A stretch of DNA of 64,000 nt. It comes from Bacillota bacterium. GTDB lineage: Bacteria > Bacillota > Bacilli > ZCTH02-B2. Shown piece after piece: positions 44,548-52,879 of the stretch. Under the pieces are notes generated by a model. The model was given only the letters and a program-made list of their open reading frames with translations, searched no databases and was not told the origin of the DNA. Position 1 is the first letter of the stretch. Each line of letters opens with the position of its first letter. The translations under genes were made by a program, and so were the position numbers. Location: the NCBI GenBank assembly GCA_017577895.1, contig PKQY01000003.1, forward strand, positions 1 to 64,000, given 5' to 3'.

Positions 44548-45705
44548 ATGGCGCAACCAAAATACATCACAAGCATCGACAAAATCACGCAACTTTCTGA
44601 AGCCGAACGCCAGAGGCTGAAAAAAGTCACAGAAAAGTTCGCCTTCCGCATTAATGAATATTACTTGAATCTCATCAACTGGAACGATCCAAAAGATCCG
44701 ATCCGCAAGTTGGTCATTCCGAACGAAGCCGAATTGGAAGACTATGGACGCTGGGATGCCTCCGACGAAGACACCAACTACGTCGTCCCTGGCTGCCAGC
44801 ATAAATATAAAACGACGGCCTTGTTGATCGTTTCGGAAGTTTGCGGCGCCTACTGCCGATACTGTTTCCGAAAACGCCTGTTTCGCCAGGACGTCCGTGA
44901 AGCCATGTCCGACGTCGAACCCGGCTTGCAATACATTCGCGAGCATCCGGAAATCAACAACGTCCTCCTCACCGGAGGCGATCCGCTGATTTTGGCCACG
45001 TCCAAATTGCGCATGATTCTCGAACGACTGCGCGCCATCGACCACGTCAAAATCATCCGCATCGGTTCCAAATTGCCCGTCTTCAACCCCATGCGCATTT
45101 ATGAAGATGAAGAACTGCTGCAAACGATTCGCGAACACTCCACGCCGGAAAAGCGGATTTACATCATGGCCCACGTCAACCACCCGCGGGAACTCACCCC
45201 TCAAGCCTATCGCGCGTTTCAAGCGTTGCACGACGCCGGGGCTATTGTCGTCAACCAAACCCCGATCCTAAAAGGCATCAACGACGACGTCGACGTGCTG
45301 GCCGAGTTGTTGGACAAACTGTCCTGGGCCGGTGTCACCCCGTATTATTTCTTCATCAACCGCCCGGTGCGGGGCAACCGGGATTTCGTCTTGCCGTTGG
45401 AGACGGTGTACCGCTTGGTCGAAGGAGCCAAAGCGAAAACGTCGGGACTCGGCAAGCGGGTGCGTCTCGTCATGAGCCACACCTCCGGCAAAATCGAAAT
45501 CTTGGCCATCGAAAACGGCAAAGCGTACCTCAAATACCACCAATCCCGCGAAGGACATTACGGCCGCTTTATGGTGCTCGACTGCCCGCCCGATGCGGCC
45601 TGGTTCGACGACTTGCCGGGAAGCGAACAGTATTGGAGCAAACCGGTCAAAAAACGCGCCGACATCGTCTCCGTCAATACGTTGAGCGACATCCCCCAGC
45701 GTTAA
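44548..45705 (+). CDS. KamA-family radical SAM protein (lysine 2,3-aminomutase-like)
   Basis: 385 residues. The radical SAM cluster motif is CGAYCRYC (Cys99, 103, 106), followed by TGGDPL, typical of aminomutases that move an amino group using PLP and SAM. MSHTSGKIEIL contains a lysine in the place expected for PLP binding. It is about 85 residues shorter than lysine 2,3-aminomutase YodO, mainly at the ends, so the substrate may differ (lysine, glutamate or EF-P lysine are all possible). ATG at 44548 with GAAGGGGTGA upstream. It stands alone with its own promoter and terminator; no beta-lysine pathway partner is nearby. Confidence 0.88.
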   Translation: MAQPKYITSIDKITQLSEAERQRLKKVTEKFAFRINEYYLNLINWNDPKDPIRKLVIPNEAELEDYGRWDASDEDTNYVVPGCQHKYKTTALLIVSEVCGAYCRYCFRKRLFRQDVREAMSDVEPGLQYIREHPEINNVLLTGGDPLILATSKLRMILERLRAIDHVKIIRIGSKLPVFNPMRIYEDEELLQTIREHSTPEKRIYIMAHVNHPRELTPQAYRAFQALHDAGAIVVNQTPILKGINDDVDVLAELLDKLSWAGVTPYYFFINRPVRGNRDFVLPLETVYRLVEGAKAKTSGLGKRVRLVMSHTSGKIEILAIENGKAYLKYHQSREGHYGRFMVLDCPPDAAWFDDLPGSEQYWSKPVKKRADIVSVNTLSDIPQR

Positions 45706-45767
45706 CAATCGAACAGGCAAACACACAAAAACAGTATACCGCTCCACGATTTAACACCATCCCGCAC

Positions 45768-45800
45768 GAAAAATGCGGGCCGCCCATACGCGGCCCGCAT
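45768..45800 (-). terminator. Terminator of the cytochrome c gene
   Basis: ATGCGGGCCGC and GCGGCCCGCAT form a perfect 11-bp stem with loop GTATGG (minus reading), followed by TTTTCG on the minus strand. An almost identical hairpin is at 48331-48356. Confidence 0.75.
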
Positions 45801-45802
45801 CA

Positions 45803-45847
45803 GCCTGTAGACAAAGTTCCACCCGGGGCATGTCTACAGGCTTTTTT
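45803..45847 (+). terminator. Terminator of the KamA-family gene
   Basis: GCCTGTAGACA and TGTCTACAGGC form a perfect 11-bp stem around 17 bases, followed by TTTTTTG on the plus strand. Confidence 0.88.
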
Positions 45848-45885
45848 GTCCATATTATTTGGGCTGAGCGGCGAATGGTTATGGG

Positions 45886-47934
45886 TTAGTCTTGATACTG
45901 CAAATTCAAGAGGAAGTGGATGAGATTTTCCTGGTCTTCTTTGGTAAATCCCGCCGCTTCGTCCACCCAAAATTCGTGGCCGATTCCCGCCACGTGCATG
46001 GCTTGCAAGTCTTTAGACGCCCGGTTGGCGGCGATGACCTTTTGCCGGAGCCGACGGTCGACGAGGGCCCGCAAGCTGTGGAACGGATCCGGTTCGACGC
46101 CCCGTTGCAGCGTCCCCGGAACACCCAGATCTTTTTCTGGGTTTGGCCCGACGGCTACTCCCCCGTCGTGAAGGTAAGGCGCCGTCCAGTACAAGCCGAT
46201 CAAGCCTTTGACCTTGTACCCGCCGTCCGAGTCGCCGTGGGCGAAGGCCAGTTTCAACTGTTCCGGGTCCAGATGGCCGGTGGGAACGCGGACGATGGGC
46301 ACATTTTTTGGCAGGGGCACCGGGGTGTCGAAAGGATAGATGGACGTTTCGCCAAAGATGGTTTCGGTCTTTTTCAACGCTTTGGCGCGGGACGGTTCGG
46401 TGCCGATGGTTTTGGCGTCGATGATCCGGTGGTTGGTGTACGCTTCTCCCGCGTGGCACGTGTGGCATTGGGCCTGGATGAAAATGTCCCGGCCTTTTTC
46501 GATCTGATCTTTCCGGCTGTCCAGCGGCGGTTTGGCCGGCACGAGGGTGTTTTGCCAGGCGGAAATGGCGTTGACTTGTTCCCCTGCCTTGTAGCCGGGG
46601 GAACTGACGAACAGGCCGTCGGGAGCCAGCAAGTTGACATTCGGGAAGGAGGGCGGCTTGATCATTTCGTTGACGCCGGGCACCCCCGGAGTCGGGTCGA
46701 CCTGTTCGAAAAAGGCCGACGGCCGGACGCCGCTGGCCGGATCGTACCGGTATTTGGGGTTGGCAGCGTTTTGCAGCACTGTGCCAAGGTACACTTCTTT
46801 GTCTATGCCAAACAGTGCCCGGCTGTTTTCCGCCTGTCCCAGGGAGTCGGAATTTTGGGCGTGGACGTTGTTGCTGAAGGCGCTCAAGCCGTGAAACGGC
46901 CCGGCGGCGGCGAAACCGCTCCAGCCGTACGGATGATCCCCTTTGGTGAACGAATCGGGGATTTGCGCCGGGTTGCTTTCCAAATCGATGGTCGAATCAA
47001 AATTGCCCGGCGGCCATTTGGCGAAGACGGCATCCACGGCCGCTTCCAGTTTTTCCGGATCGGGAAGCGCGGCCGTCAGGCCGTCACTGGTAGGGACGGT
47101 GCGCGCGTCATCGGACACGTAGGGCGTCAAGTCTTTGACGTCGGCATGGGTAAAGTAGGCTGCCGAATTGGTGGCCAACGCCATGAGCAGACCGGCGTTG
47201 AGGTCTTTGTTGGGAACGCCTTCCAGCACTTGTTTTGTCTGGGGATCGACGGTGGCGTGACAGGCGGCGCAACTGACCCCCACTTTGATTTTTCCTTCCG
47301 AAAACTTGATGGGCATACCCAGCGGCGCCCAGGCGCCTTTCGGAACGTCGAGGCCCGTATCTACTTTTTCCCCTTTTTTGTACCGCCGGTCGCCGATCTG
47401 TACGTCCTTGGCCAATTCCACCCGCAAATTGGTCGTTCCTTGACCCCGCAGGGCGATGATGGCCTTGACGATGTTGGGCACCGTCAAGGCGCCGTCCACC
47501 ATACCCATGATGTCGGTGAGAAACACTTCGTTGCCGAACGTTTCTTTGTAAAACATTTCCCGGCCGAGGCGGAACGTCTTTTCATCCAGCGGCACGGCGC
47601 CTTCCCGCGGCGAAAGCGGAGTGGCACGGACGACCGTTTCACCCCATACATCGTAAACATATTTCTCCGCCTGAGAAGGAGGATTCTCCCCGTTTGCGAC
47701 CCTTTTCGGCTTTTCATGCAGTCGTTGAATCTGGGGCGTATTTTCCGTACGGTGGGAATCGGCTTTGGTCGTTGATTCCGGCTCCATCGATGGCCGGATG
47801 TTGTCCGCCGGCGGCATGTAGGCGTATTCCGGTTCCAGCACATAGAAGGCGATAATGGCGGCGGTAAAGCCGATAAACGCTGCCATGAAGCATCTCAACA
47901 GAAAAAGAGTCCACTTTCTACGTTTCAATGCCAT
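45886..47934 (-). CDS. Membrane-anchored di-heme cytochrome c, RoxA/CcpA-like size
   Basis: 682 residues. An N-terminal membrane helix (about residues 10-33) serves as anchor, followed by a Ser/Pro-rich linker and a large extracellular domain with two c-type heme sites, CAACH (about 222-226) and CHTCH (about 490-494). GLYWTAPYLHDGGV near the C-terminus is typical of di-heme peroxidase-related proteins. Length and two widely spaced hemes recall the rubber oxygenases RoxA/RoxB more than the 300-350-residue cytochrome c peroxidases, but the substrate is unknown. ATG at 47934 with GGAAAGGA upstream; ATG at 47952 is an alternative. Confidence 0.82.
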   Translation of the reverse strand: MALKRRKWTLFLLRCFMAAFIGFTAAIIAFYVLEPEYAYMPPADNIRPSMEPESTTKADSHRTENTPQIQRLHEKPKRVANGENPPSQAEKYVYDVWGETVVRATPLSPREGAVPLDEKTFRLGREMFYKETFGNEVFLTDIMGMVDGALTVPNIVKAIIALRGQGTTNLRVELAKDVQIGDRRYKKGEKVDTGLDVPKGAWAPLGMPIKFSEGKIKVGVSCAACHATVDPQTKQVLEGVPNKDLNAGLLMALATNSAAYFTHADVKDLTPYVSDDARTVPTSDGLTAALPDPEKLEAAVDAVFAKWPPGNFDSTIDLESNPAQIPDSFTKGDHPYGWSGFAAAGPFHGLSAFSNNVHAQNSDSLGQAENSRALFGIDKEVYLGTVLQNAANPKYRYDPASGVRPSAFFEQVDPTPGVPGVNEMIKPPSFPNVNLLAPDGLFVSSPGYKAGEQVNAISAWQNTLVPAKPPLDSRKDQIEKGRDIFIQAQCHTCHAGEAYTNHRIIDAKTIGTEPSRAKALKKTETIFGETSIYPFDTPVPLPKNVPIVRVPTGHLDPEQLKLAFAHGDSDGGYKVKGLIGLYWTAPYLHDGGVAVGPNPEKDLGVPGTLQRGVEPDPFHSLRALVDRRLRQKVIAANRASKDLQAMHVAGIGHEFWVDEAAGFTKEDQENLIHFLLNLQYQD

Positions 47935-48330
47935 CGGTTCCTTTCCGTCCATACTCGGTCAAGTTTAGGTTTGCCAATGTGATACAAAATATGTTTACGG
48001 GTTGAGTCTCACGTTGCGCGATGCTTTATGGTGAAGGGGAAGGTGGGACCAAGCGGCGTTGTTCGAGGCGATGGGCGACTTTTTCCGCAGACTGAGCGGA
48101 CCTGAAAAAATAACAGGTCCGTTCAGCCTGTATACAAAGCTCCACATGGATCCGTTTCTGTCCCGGTGTACCGAGAGCAGGGACTTCACCAAACGCATCA
48201 GTCGGCATCTGAAAAAATTGGCCACCTGGCTATGGAGGACGGGTGGCTCGAAACATCGATTTTTGTTTTTGTGTTCAAAATGGCTTCTTCATCATACCAT
48301 GGTTCTACATGTTAGCCTGAAAAAAGGTGA
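47935..48330. other. Upstream region of the cytochrome c gene
   Basis: About 400 bases without a supported gene. It contains the hairpin GGACCTG-N9-CAGGTCC (48098-48120) and CAGCCTGTATACAAAGCTCCAC (48124-48145), which is a 20-of-22 match to CAGCCTGTAGACAAAGTTCCAC at 45801-45822 on the far side of the cytochrome gene. Short ORFs on both strands here lack start signals and recognisable motifs. Confidence 0.5.
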
Positions 48331-48361
48331 TGCGGGCCGCCCATGCGCGGCCCGCACTTTT
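48331..48361. terminator. Hairpin nearly identical to the cytochrome c terminator
   Basis: TGCGGGCCGC and GCGGCCCGCA form a perfect 10-bp stem with loop CCATGC, then CTTTTTCG on the plus strand and ATCACCTTTTTT on the minus strand. It probably ends minus-strand transcripts from trpEG and the MBL gene. Confidence 0.6.
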
Positions 48362-48402
48362 TCGCGCTTTTTATGCGCATTCTTCATTTTTTATGCACAA
48401 GC

Positions 48403-48573
48403 TTATGGCTGAATTTGCAGGTGAGGGCAACGCTTTTTCAATTCGGAGAGAAACGCTGGGGTGTCTTTTGGCGAAATTTTCACGCTGCCCAACAGCGCTT
48501 TGTGATAAAAAATTTCCAGGGCATCAAAGGACGACAAGAGGCGGTAGCCGGTGAAAATGTTTTTCGTCGGCAC
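48403..48573 (-). pseudogene. C-terminal half of a bacterial PH-domain (bPH_4/YyaB-like) protein
   Basis: From a possible GTG at 48573 the frame gives 56 residues: GYRLLSSFDALEIFYHKALL, then VKISPKDTPAFLSELKKRCP. This is the second half of the bPH_4 fold, where the pattern is S-x-D-x-LEI-x-Y, then ISPKD-x-x-x-F-x-x-x-L-x-x-R-x-P. The first half is missing and the frame merges into the end of the MBL gene 12 bases upstream, without a clear ribosome binding site. It is most likely a remnant joined by a deletion, though coupled translation is possible. Confidence 0.55.
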
Positions 48574-48584
48574 GACTTTCGTTT

Positions 48585-49328
48585 TTATAACTCGATGGCC
48601 ATACCGGGCATGGCCAGTTCCACCGATCCGGCAAAGGCGGCTTCGGCCTGGCGGCGCAACCGGTCGAGATCGAGGCCGTGGGAAAAATGGGTCAGCACGA
48701 GCCGGCCGACACAGGCCTGGCGGGCCAGCCGTCCGGCTTCCCCGGCGGTGAGATGGCCGGGGACCGCTCCGGCTTGGGCATCATCCAACGTCGTTTCGGC
48801 GATCAACACATCGGCGCCGGCCGCCAGGTTCAACACATCGGCGCTCCATTCTGTATCGGCGGTGTACACCAACGACCGGCCGGCGGCCGTCTCGAATTTC
48901 AAGGCTAAACAGGGCACGCTGTGCTTGGCTTCACAGGCCAAAATTCGCCACGGTCCCACCGTCACCGGTTCGCCCGCCGAGAGCGGCATGCCCTTCGTCA
49001 CGGCCCCGTTTTTATAGGTGAGGCGGTCAAACTGCGGTTTGTCCAGGGAATGCCCGTAGATCGGCAACGGCTGCTGGCGCTGGCCGGTTCGTTGCTGCAC
49101 CAACATCCCGTATTGCAAACAACCCAGGTCCGCCACGTGGTCGTGATGATAGTGGCTCACCATCACCGCGTCCAATTGCGCCAGCGAAACGTACCGCTGC
49201 ACTTGCGCGAGGACCCCGCTGCCGCACTCCAGCAACAGCCGAAAACCCTCTTCCTCCAGCAAAAAAGACGAGGTGGCGCCTCCCGCCGCCGGATAACCGC
49301 CCCAAATCCCCAACACCGTCAGTTTCAT
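48585..49328 (-). CDS. MBL-fold metallo-hydrolase, YhfI-like
   Basis: A 247-residue metallo-beta-lactamase fold hydrolase of the RNase Z-like/YhfI group. The metal motif is SHYHHDHVADL, with further ligands in YTADTEWS and LTHFSHG. ATG at 49328 is spaced seven bases from AAAGGAT and gives the start MKLTVLGIWGG, as in YhfI. It is 36 bp after trpEG on the same strand. Substrate unknown. Confidence 0.88.
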   Translation of the reverse strand: MKLTVLGIWGGYPAAGGATSSFLLEEEGFRLLLECGSGVLAQVQRYVSLAQLDAVMVSHYHHDHVADLGCLQYGMLVQQRTGQRQQPLPIYGHSLDKPQFDRLTYKNGAVTKGMPLSAGEPVTVGPWRILACEAKHSVPCLALKFETAAGRSLVYTADTEWSADVLNLAAGADVLIAETTLDDAQAGAVPGHLTAGEAGRLARQACVGRLVLTHFSHGLDLDRLRRQAEAAFAGSVELAMPGMAIEL

Positions 49329-49364
49329 TCCCGTCATCCTTTGCTTCGTTCTTTGCCCCTCATC

Positions 49365-51560
49365 TTATCCGATCGTCGACGCCTTATGCAACGCATCATT
49401 CCGCAAATGGCGCAAGACATTGTCCAACAATTTCAACCCGTTGTCGCCGGACGACGTCAACACCGATTCGGGATGAAACTGCACGGCAGCGATGGGGTAT
49501 TCCCGATGTTCAAAGGCCATGGGAATGCCGTCTTCGGTTTCTGCCAGCAACTTCAACACCGGCGGCAAAGCTTGTACGTACAACGAGTGATACCGCCCCA
49601 CCGGCATAGACTCGCCCAAGCCGTCAAACAGCCTGCCTTTTTCCAAAATGCGAATCGTCGACTTTTCACCGTGGGCCGGCCGGGGCAACACCCCGAGCTG
49701 GCCGCCAAAATACTCGGCGATCCCTTGAAACCCGAGACAAATGCCGAACACCGGCAGGTGGCGAGCCAGGCAGAGCGAAATCGTCTCGGCCATTTGGAAC
49801 CGCTCCGGCCGTCCCGGCCCCGGAGACAACATGACCAGGTCAAAAGACTCGCGGTTGTCTTGGAGCAATGCGTGGGCCGCTTCCCAGCGCACCGTCACGA
49901 CCTCGGCGCCGGTCTGTTTCACGTAGTTGGCCAACGTATGGACAAACGAATCTTCGTGATCGACCAGCAACACCCGGCGGCCTTTCCCGGAGGTGGATTG
50001 AAACGTCCCTTTTCTTTCCTCCGCCGCTTCGGGCGACAGCGCCCGCATCAGCGCCGCCACCTTCACCATCGTCTCTTCCTCTTCGGCCTCCGGGTCGGAC
50101 GCGTGCAACAGCGTGGCGCCGACCCGCATTTCGGCCACGCCGTCCACCAGACGAATCGTCCGCAGCGTCAGCCCCGTGTTCATATTGCCGTTGAAGTTGA
50201 GCCACCCCACGGCGCCGCCGTACCAGCGGCGAGGCGTTTCTTCGTGGGCTTCGATCCAGCGCATGGCCTCCAGTTTCGGCGCGCCTGTCACCGTCACAGC
50301 CCACATGTGGGTCATAAAGGCGTCCAGCGCGTCGTACCCCGGCGCCAGTTCCCCGACAATATGGTCCACCGTGTGAAACAGCCTCGAGTAGCGCTCAATT
50401 TGCCGCCGGCCGATGACTTGCACCGAACCGGGCACGCAAATGCGCGATTTGTCGTTGCGGTCCACGTCGGTGCACATGGTCAGTTCCGCTTCGTCTTTTT
50501 CCGAATTGAGGAGGCGGCGGATGTTTTCGGCATCTTCCAGCGCGTCCCTCCCCCGTTTAATGGTGCCCGAGATGGGACACGTCTCCAACTGCCGGCCGTC
50601 GACCCGCACATACATTTCCGGCGAAGCGCCGACCAAATGCTCCCGCCCCAGGTGAATCAAAAACCCGTACGGACTGGGGTTCATGCGGCTCAATTGGTTG
50701 AACACTTCCGACGGTTTCCGATCACACGGCCGGTAAATGACTTGCGAGGGCACCACTTCAAACAAGTCCCCGGCGTAAAACGACGGCAACGCTTTCCGCA
50801 CCAGGTCGGCATAGTAGCCGGGCCGATCCGGCGGAACCGGCCGCTGATGCCCTTCCCCTTTTGGGACGACCGCCCCGTCCCGCGGCAATCCGGCGGTGGA
50901 GCGGGAACCGACGGCAAAATCATATGCGATGCGAAACGCCTGGTTCACCCGCCGATCCACCACGTACAGCTCATCCGGCAAAAACAGGTGCAAATCGACG
51001 TAATCGTCGGGCCTCGGCTTTTGCGGCGTCAAATTTTCGAACTGAAACACGAGATCGTACCCAAAAGCGCCGTACAAACCCAAAAACGACTCTTCATCGG
51101 AAGCAAACGCCTGTTGGATGCGCCGCAGCACACTGAACACCGACGGCTGTTTCGTCCGTTCTTCTTCCCGGAACACGGCCGCTTTCGGCTTCACCTGTAC
51201 GACCAGCCGGGCCATTTCTGCCGTCACCTGTGCCACCGCTTCCTCCCCGGCCAGCCATTGGGCCAACGTCGGCAGCAGCACCCGGCCGCGTTCGTTCAGC
51301 GCCTGCACCACAACCGTCCGTCCCCGTGCCGTCAACTCGACCGGCGGATTGACAAAACCGATATCCCACCGGGTATAACGTCCCGTATATTCCATGCCGC
51401 TGGAAAACAAGGCGCCTTTTTCCCGATCGAGACGCCCGATCAGTTGTTCGATTGTTCTCGGCGAAATGTCCTTGCACAGCTGTCTCTTGACGGAAATGCC
51501 GGAAGGGGTGACATACTCGTGGTCTTCGTGTTCAGAAGCCAGGGTGAAAAAATCGTACAT
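49365..51560 (-). CDS. Anthranilate synthase, fused TrpE-TrpG
   Basis: 731 residues joining both anthranilate synthase subunits, which make anthranilate from chorismate and glutamine. Residues to about 500 are the TrpE chorismate-binding part (PSPYGFLIHLG, CPISGTIKRG, DVDRNDKSRIC, VTVTGAPKLEAMRW). From about 535 comes the TrpG amidotransferase (LLVDHEDSFVHTLANY, SPGPGRPE, nucleophile in FGICLGFQG, His/Glu in VQFHPES). ATG at 51560 behind GAGGAGGACGG; the ORF limit at 51668 falls in the leader. It stands alone, away from other trp genes. Fused TrpE(G) is known from rhizobia and others but is not the B. subtilis arrangement. The leader points to TRAP control. Confidence 0.93.
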   Translation of the reverse strand: MYDFFTLASEHEDHEYVTPSGISVKRQLCKDISPRTIEQLIGRLDREKGALFSSGMEYTGRYTRWDIGFVNPPVELTARGRTVVVQALNERGRVLLPTLAQWLAGEEAVAQVTAEMARLVVQVKPKAAVFREEERTKQPSVFSVLRRIQQAFASDEESFLGLYGAFGYDLVFQFENLTPQKPRPDDYVDLHLFLPDELYVVDRRVNQAFRIAYDFAVGSRSTAGLPRDGAVVPKGEGHQRPVPPDRPGYYADLVRKALPSFYAGDLFEVVPSQVIYRPCDRKPSEVFNQLSRMNPSPYGFLIHLGREHLVGASPEMYVRVDGRQLETCPISGTIKRGRDALEDAENIRRLLNSEKDEAELTMCTDVDRNDKSRICVPGSVQVIGRRQIERYSRLFHTVDHIVGELAPGYDALDAFMTHMWAVTVTGAPKLEAMRWIEAHEETPRRWYGGAVGWLNFNGNMNTGLTLRTIRLVDGVAEMRVGATLLHASDPEAEEEETMVKVAALMRALSPEAAEERKGTFQSTSGKGRRVLLVDHEDSFVHTLANYVKQTGAEVVTVRWEAAHALLQDNRESFDLVMLSPGPGRPERFQMAETISLCLARHLPVFGICLGFQGIAEYFGGQLGVLPRPAHGEKSTIRILEKGRLFDGLGESMPVGRYHSLYVQALPPVLKLLAETEDGIPMAFEHREYPIAAVQFHPESVLTSSGDNGLKLLDNVLRHLRNDALHKASTIG

Positions 51561-51566
51561 GGCCGT

Positions 51567-51596
51567 CCTCCTCGTATACAGAGTCGTATACAGAGG
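51567..51596 (-). promoter_or_regulatory. Hairpin over the trpEG ribosome binding site
   Basis: On the minus strand CCTC-T-GTATAC pairs with GTATAC-GAGG around GACTCT, a 10-bp stem with one bulged base. The right arm ends inside GAGGAGG (51567-51573), the ribosome binding site, so folding would block translation of trpEG. Confidence 0.65.
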
Positions 51597-51636
51597 GGAG
51601 CTATGATGTACGAAGGGGAAAAAAGGGGGGATAACA

Positions 51637-51690
51637 CTCCACTCTTCTCCGCTCTTCTTCCACTCCACTTAGCTCCGCTCTGCTCCGCTG
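51637..51690 (-). promoter_or_regulatory. TRAP (MtrB) binding site in the trpEG leader
   Basis: Read on the minus strand, eleven NAG triplets follow one another: CAG, GAG, GAG, GAG, AAG, GAG, AAG, GAG, GAG, GAG, GAG. Their first bases are spaced 5 nt apart with one gap of 6. TRAP is an 11-subunit ring that binds 11 (G/U)AG triplets separated by 2-3 bases, as in the B. subtilis trp leader. The site ends 77 bases before the trpEG ATG. Confidence 0.85.
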
Positions 51691-51837
51691 AAAGAACATA
51701 CGAAAATTATAACGAAAAAGGACGGAATTGCAAACCATTTTTCTTTTTTTGTTCACAAATCTGTATCAATACAACTATTGATATTTTATTTGTGTTATAT
51801 TACAATGGCATTAACATTCTCGATGGAGGGATCGGAA

Positions 51838-51975
51838 ATGTCCGAAAACACCACCGGCCAACTGACCGTCAGCCCGACCACGAGCACGTGTGTCGTCTGC
51901 GGTTCCGTGACGACCCAACAACGGGAAGGCGTCATGTACGAATGCGAACATTGCATGAATGAACACGAAGACTGA
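51838..51975 (+). CDS. Small double-CxxC zinc-ribbon protein, possibly YhfH-like
   Basis: 45 residues from ATG at 51838 (GGAGGG upstream). The C-terminal half holds CVVCG and CEHC, 14 residues apart, with QREGVMYECEHC between, which resembles the YhfH family (CxxCG...eQ...Y..EC..C). Divergent from trpEG. In B. subtilis yhfH lies beside yhfI, and a YhfI-like gene is 2.5 kb away here. Anti-TRAP is also a small double-CxxC protein, but its spacing differs (8 residues), so that identity is not supported. Confidence 0.65.
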   Translation: MSENTTGQLTVSPTTSTCVVCGSVTTQQREGVMYECEHCMNEHED

Positions 51976-52020
51976 ATATCCACCGAATATCCACCTGATG
52001 AACCATCCCATCGCCCTTGC

Positions 52021-52059
52021 GCTGCAGACCGTGACCGGCTGCAGTTTTTTTGTTTTTTT
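52021..52059 (+). terminator. Terminator after the zinc-ribbon gene
   Basis: CTGCAG and CTGCAG pair around ACCGTGACCGG and are followed by TTTTTTTG and a second T run. A direct repeat GAATATCCACC lies just upstream. Confidence 0.7.
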
Positions 52060-52126
52060 GCTAATCTGGAAGCGGTTGGACGATGCGGGAACATATTCGT
52101 AAAGCGAGAAAGGAGACGGAGCTGGG

Positions 52127-52879
52127 ATGGTGCTCATCGACGTGTCCATCCTCTTGTTCGGCTTGTCCATCGGCAGTTTTTACAATGTCCTGGCTTTCCG
52201 TCTCCTGGAAGGGACATCGTGGATCGTTCCCCCGTCCCGCTGTCCCCATTGCCGCCATCGTTTGGGTGTCTGGGATTTGATCCCGGTGCTCAGTTACTTG
52301 TTCTTGCGTGGCCGTTGCCGGTACTGCAACGCCCGCATTTCCCCGCTCTATCCCCTCGGAGAAGGGTTGACAGCCCTCTCCTTTTATCTCGTGTACCACC
52401 AGATCGGTTTTCAATGGGAATTGGCCGTCGGATGGGCGCTGGCCTCCCTGCTCGTTCTGTCCCTGCTGACCGATTTACGCGCCATGTTGATCCTGGATCG
52501 CATCACATTCCCGTTTCTCGTGATCCTCCTCCTGCTCCGCCTGTTTGTCGGTGACGAGCCGTGGTGGTGGTACGTTGCCGGAGGGCTCGTCGGAAGCGGC
52601 TGCCTGCTCATGGCCGCATGGCTCAGTCGCGGAGGAATGGGAGGCGGAGACATCAAACTGTACTTGGCCGTCGGCATCGCCCTTGGGCCTTGGCTCACCC
52701 TTTTGAGCATCGCACTGGCGGCTTTTGCAGGCACAGTCATCGGCATCTTTTTGCGGCTGACCGGCCGCATCCGGCGGCGGCAACCGTTTCCGTTTGCGCC
52801 TTTCATTTGGTTCGGAGCGCTCACCGCCTATTTGTACGGCCACGACCTCTGGAACGCCTACTTGCGACTCTGGCAATGA
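52127..52879 (+). CDS. comC: Prepilin peptidase (A24A, ComC/PilD)
   Basis: Membrane aspartic protease that processes and N-methylates type IV pilin-like proteins, including competence pseudopilins. 250 residues with about seven helices. The cytoplasmic zinc tetracysteine loop is CPHCRHRLGVWDLIPVLSYL followed by CRYC; the catalytic aspartates are in LTDLRAMLI and GMGGGDIKL. ATG behind AAAGGAGACGGAG. It is isolated from any com operon. Confidence 0.92.
   Translation: MVLIDVSILLFGLSIGSFYNVLAFRLLEGTSWIVPPSRCPHCRHRLGVWDLIPVLSYLFLRGRCRYCNARISPLYPLGEGLTALSFYLVYHQIGFQWELAVGWALASLLVLSLLTDLRAMLILDRITFPFLVILLLLRLFVGDEPWWWYVAGGLVGSGCLLMAAWLSRGGMGGGDIKLYLAVGIALGPWLTLLSIALAAFAGTVIGIFLRLTGRIRRRQPFPFAPFIWFGALTAYLYGHDLWNAYLRLWQ

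Noticed and set aside
47995..48225. Short minus-strand frame upstream of the cytochrome c gene
   Set aside because: No start signal, no similarity, and it spans a hairpin and the 22-bp repeat, so it is more likely leader DNA.
48059..48412. 117-codon plus-strand frame
   Set aside because: Covers the same hairpins and repeat; unusual Cys/Trp/Phe-rich translation and no ribosome binding site.
48921..51962. Open frame of about 1000 codons on the plus strand
   Set aside because: Antisense of trpEG and the MBL gene; low-complexity His/Arg-rich translation typical of the reverse strand of GC-rich genes.
51838..51975. Small zinc-ribbon protein as a true anti-TRAP
   Set aside because: The CxxC pairs are 14 residues apart instead of 8, the glycine-rich DnaJ-like pattern of anti-TRAP is absent, and YhfH fits better.
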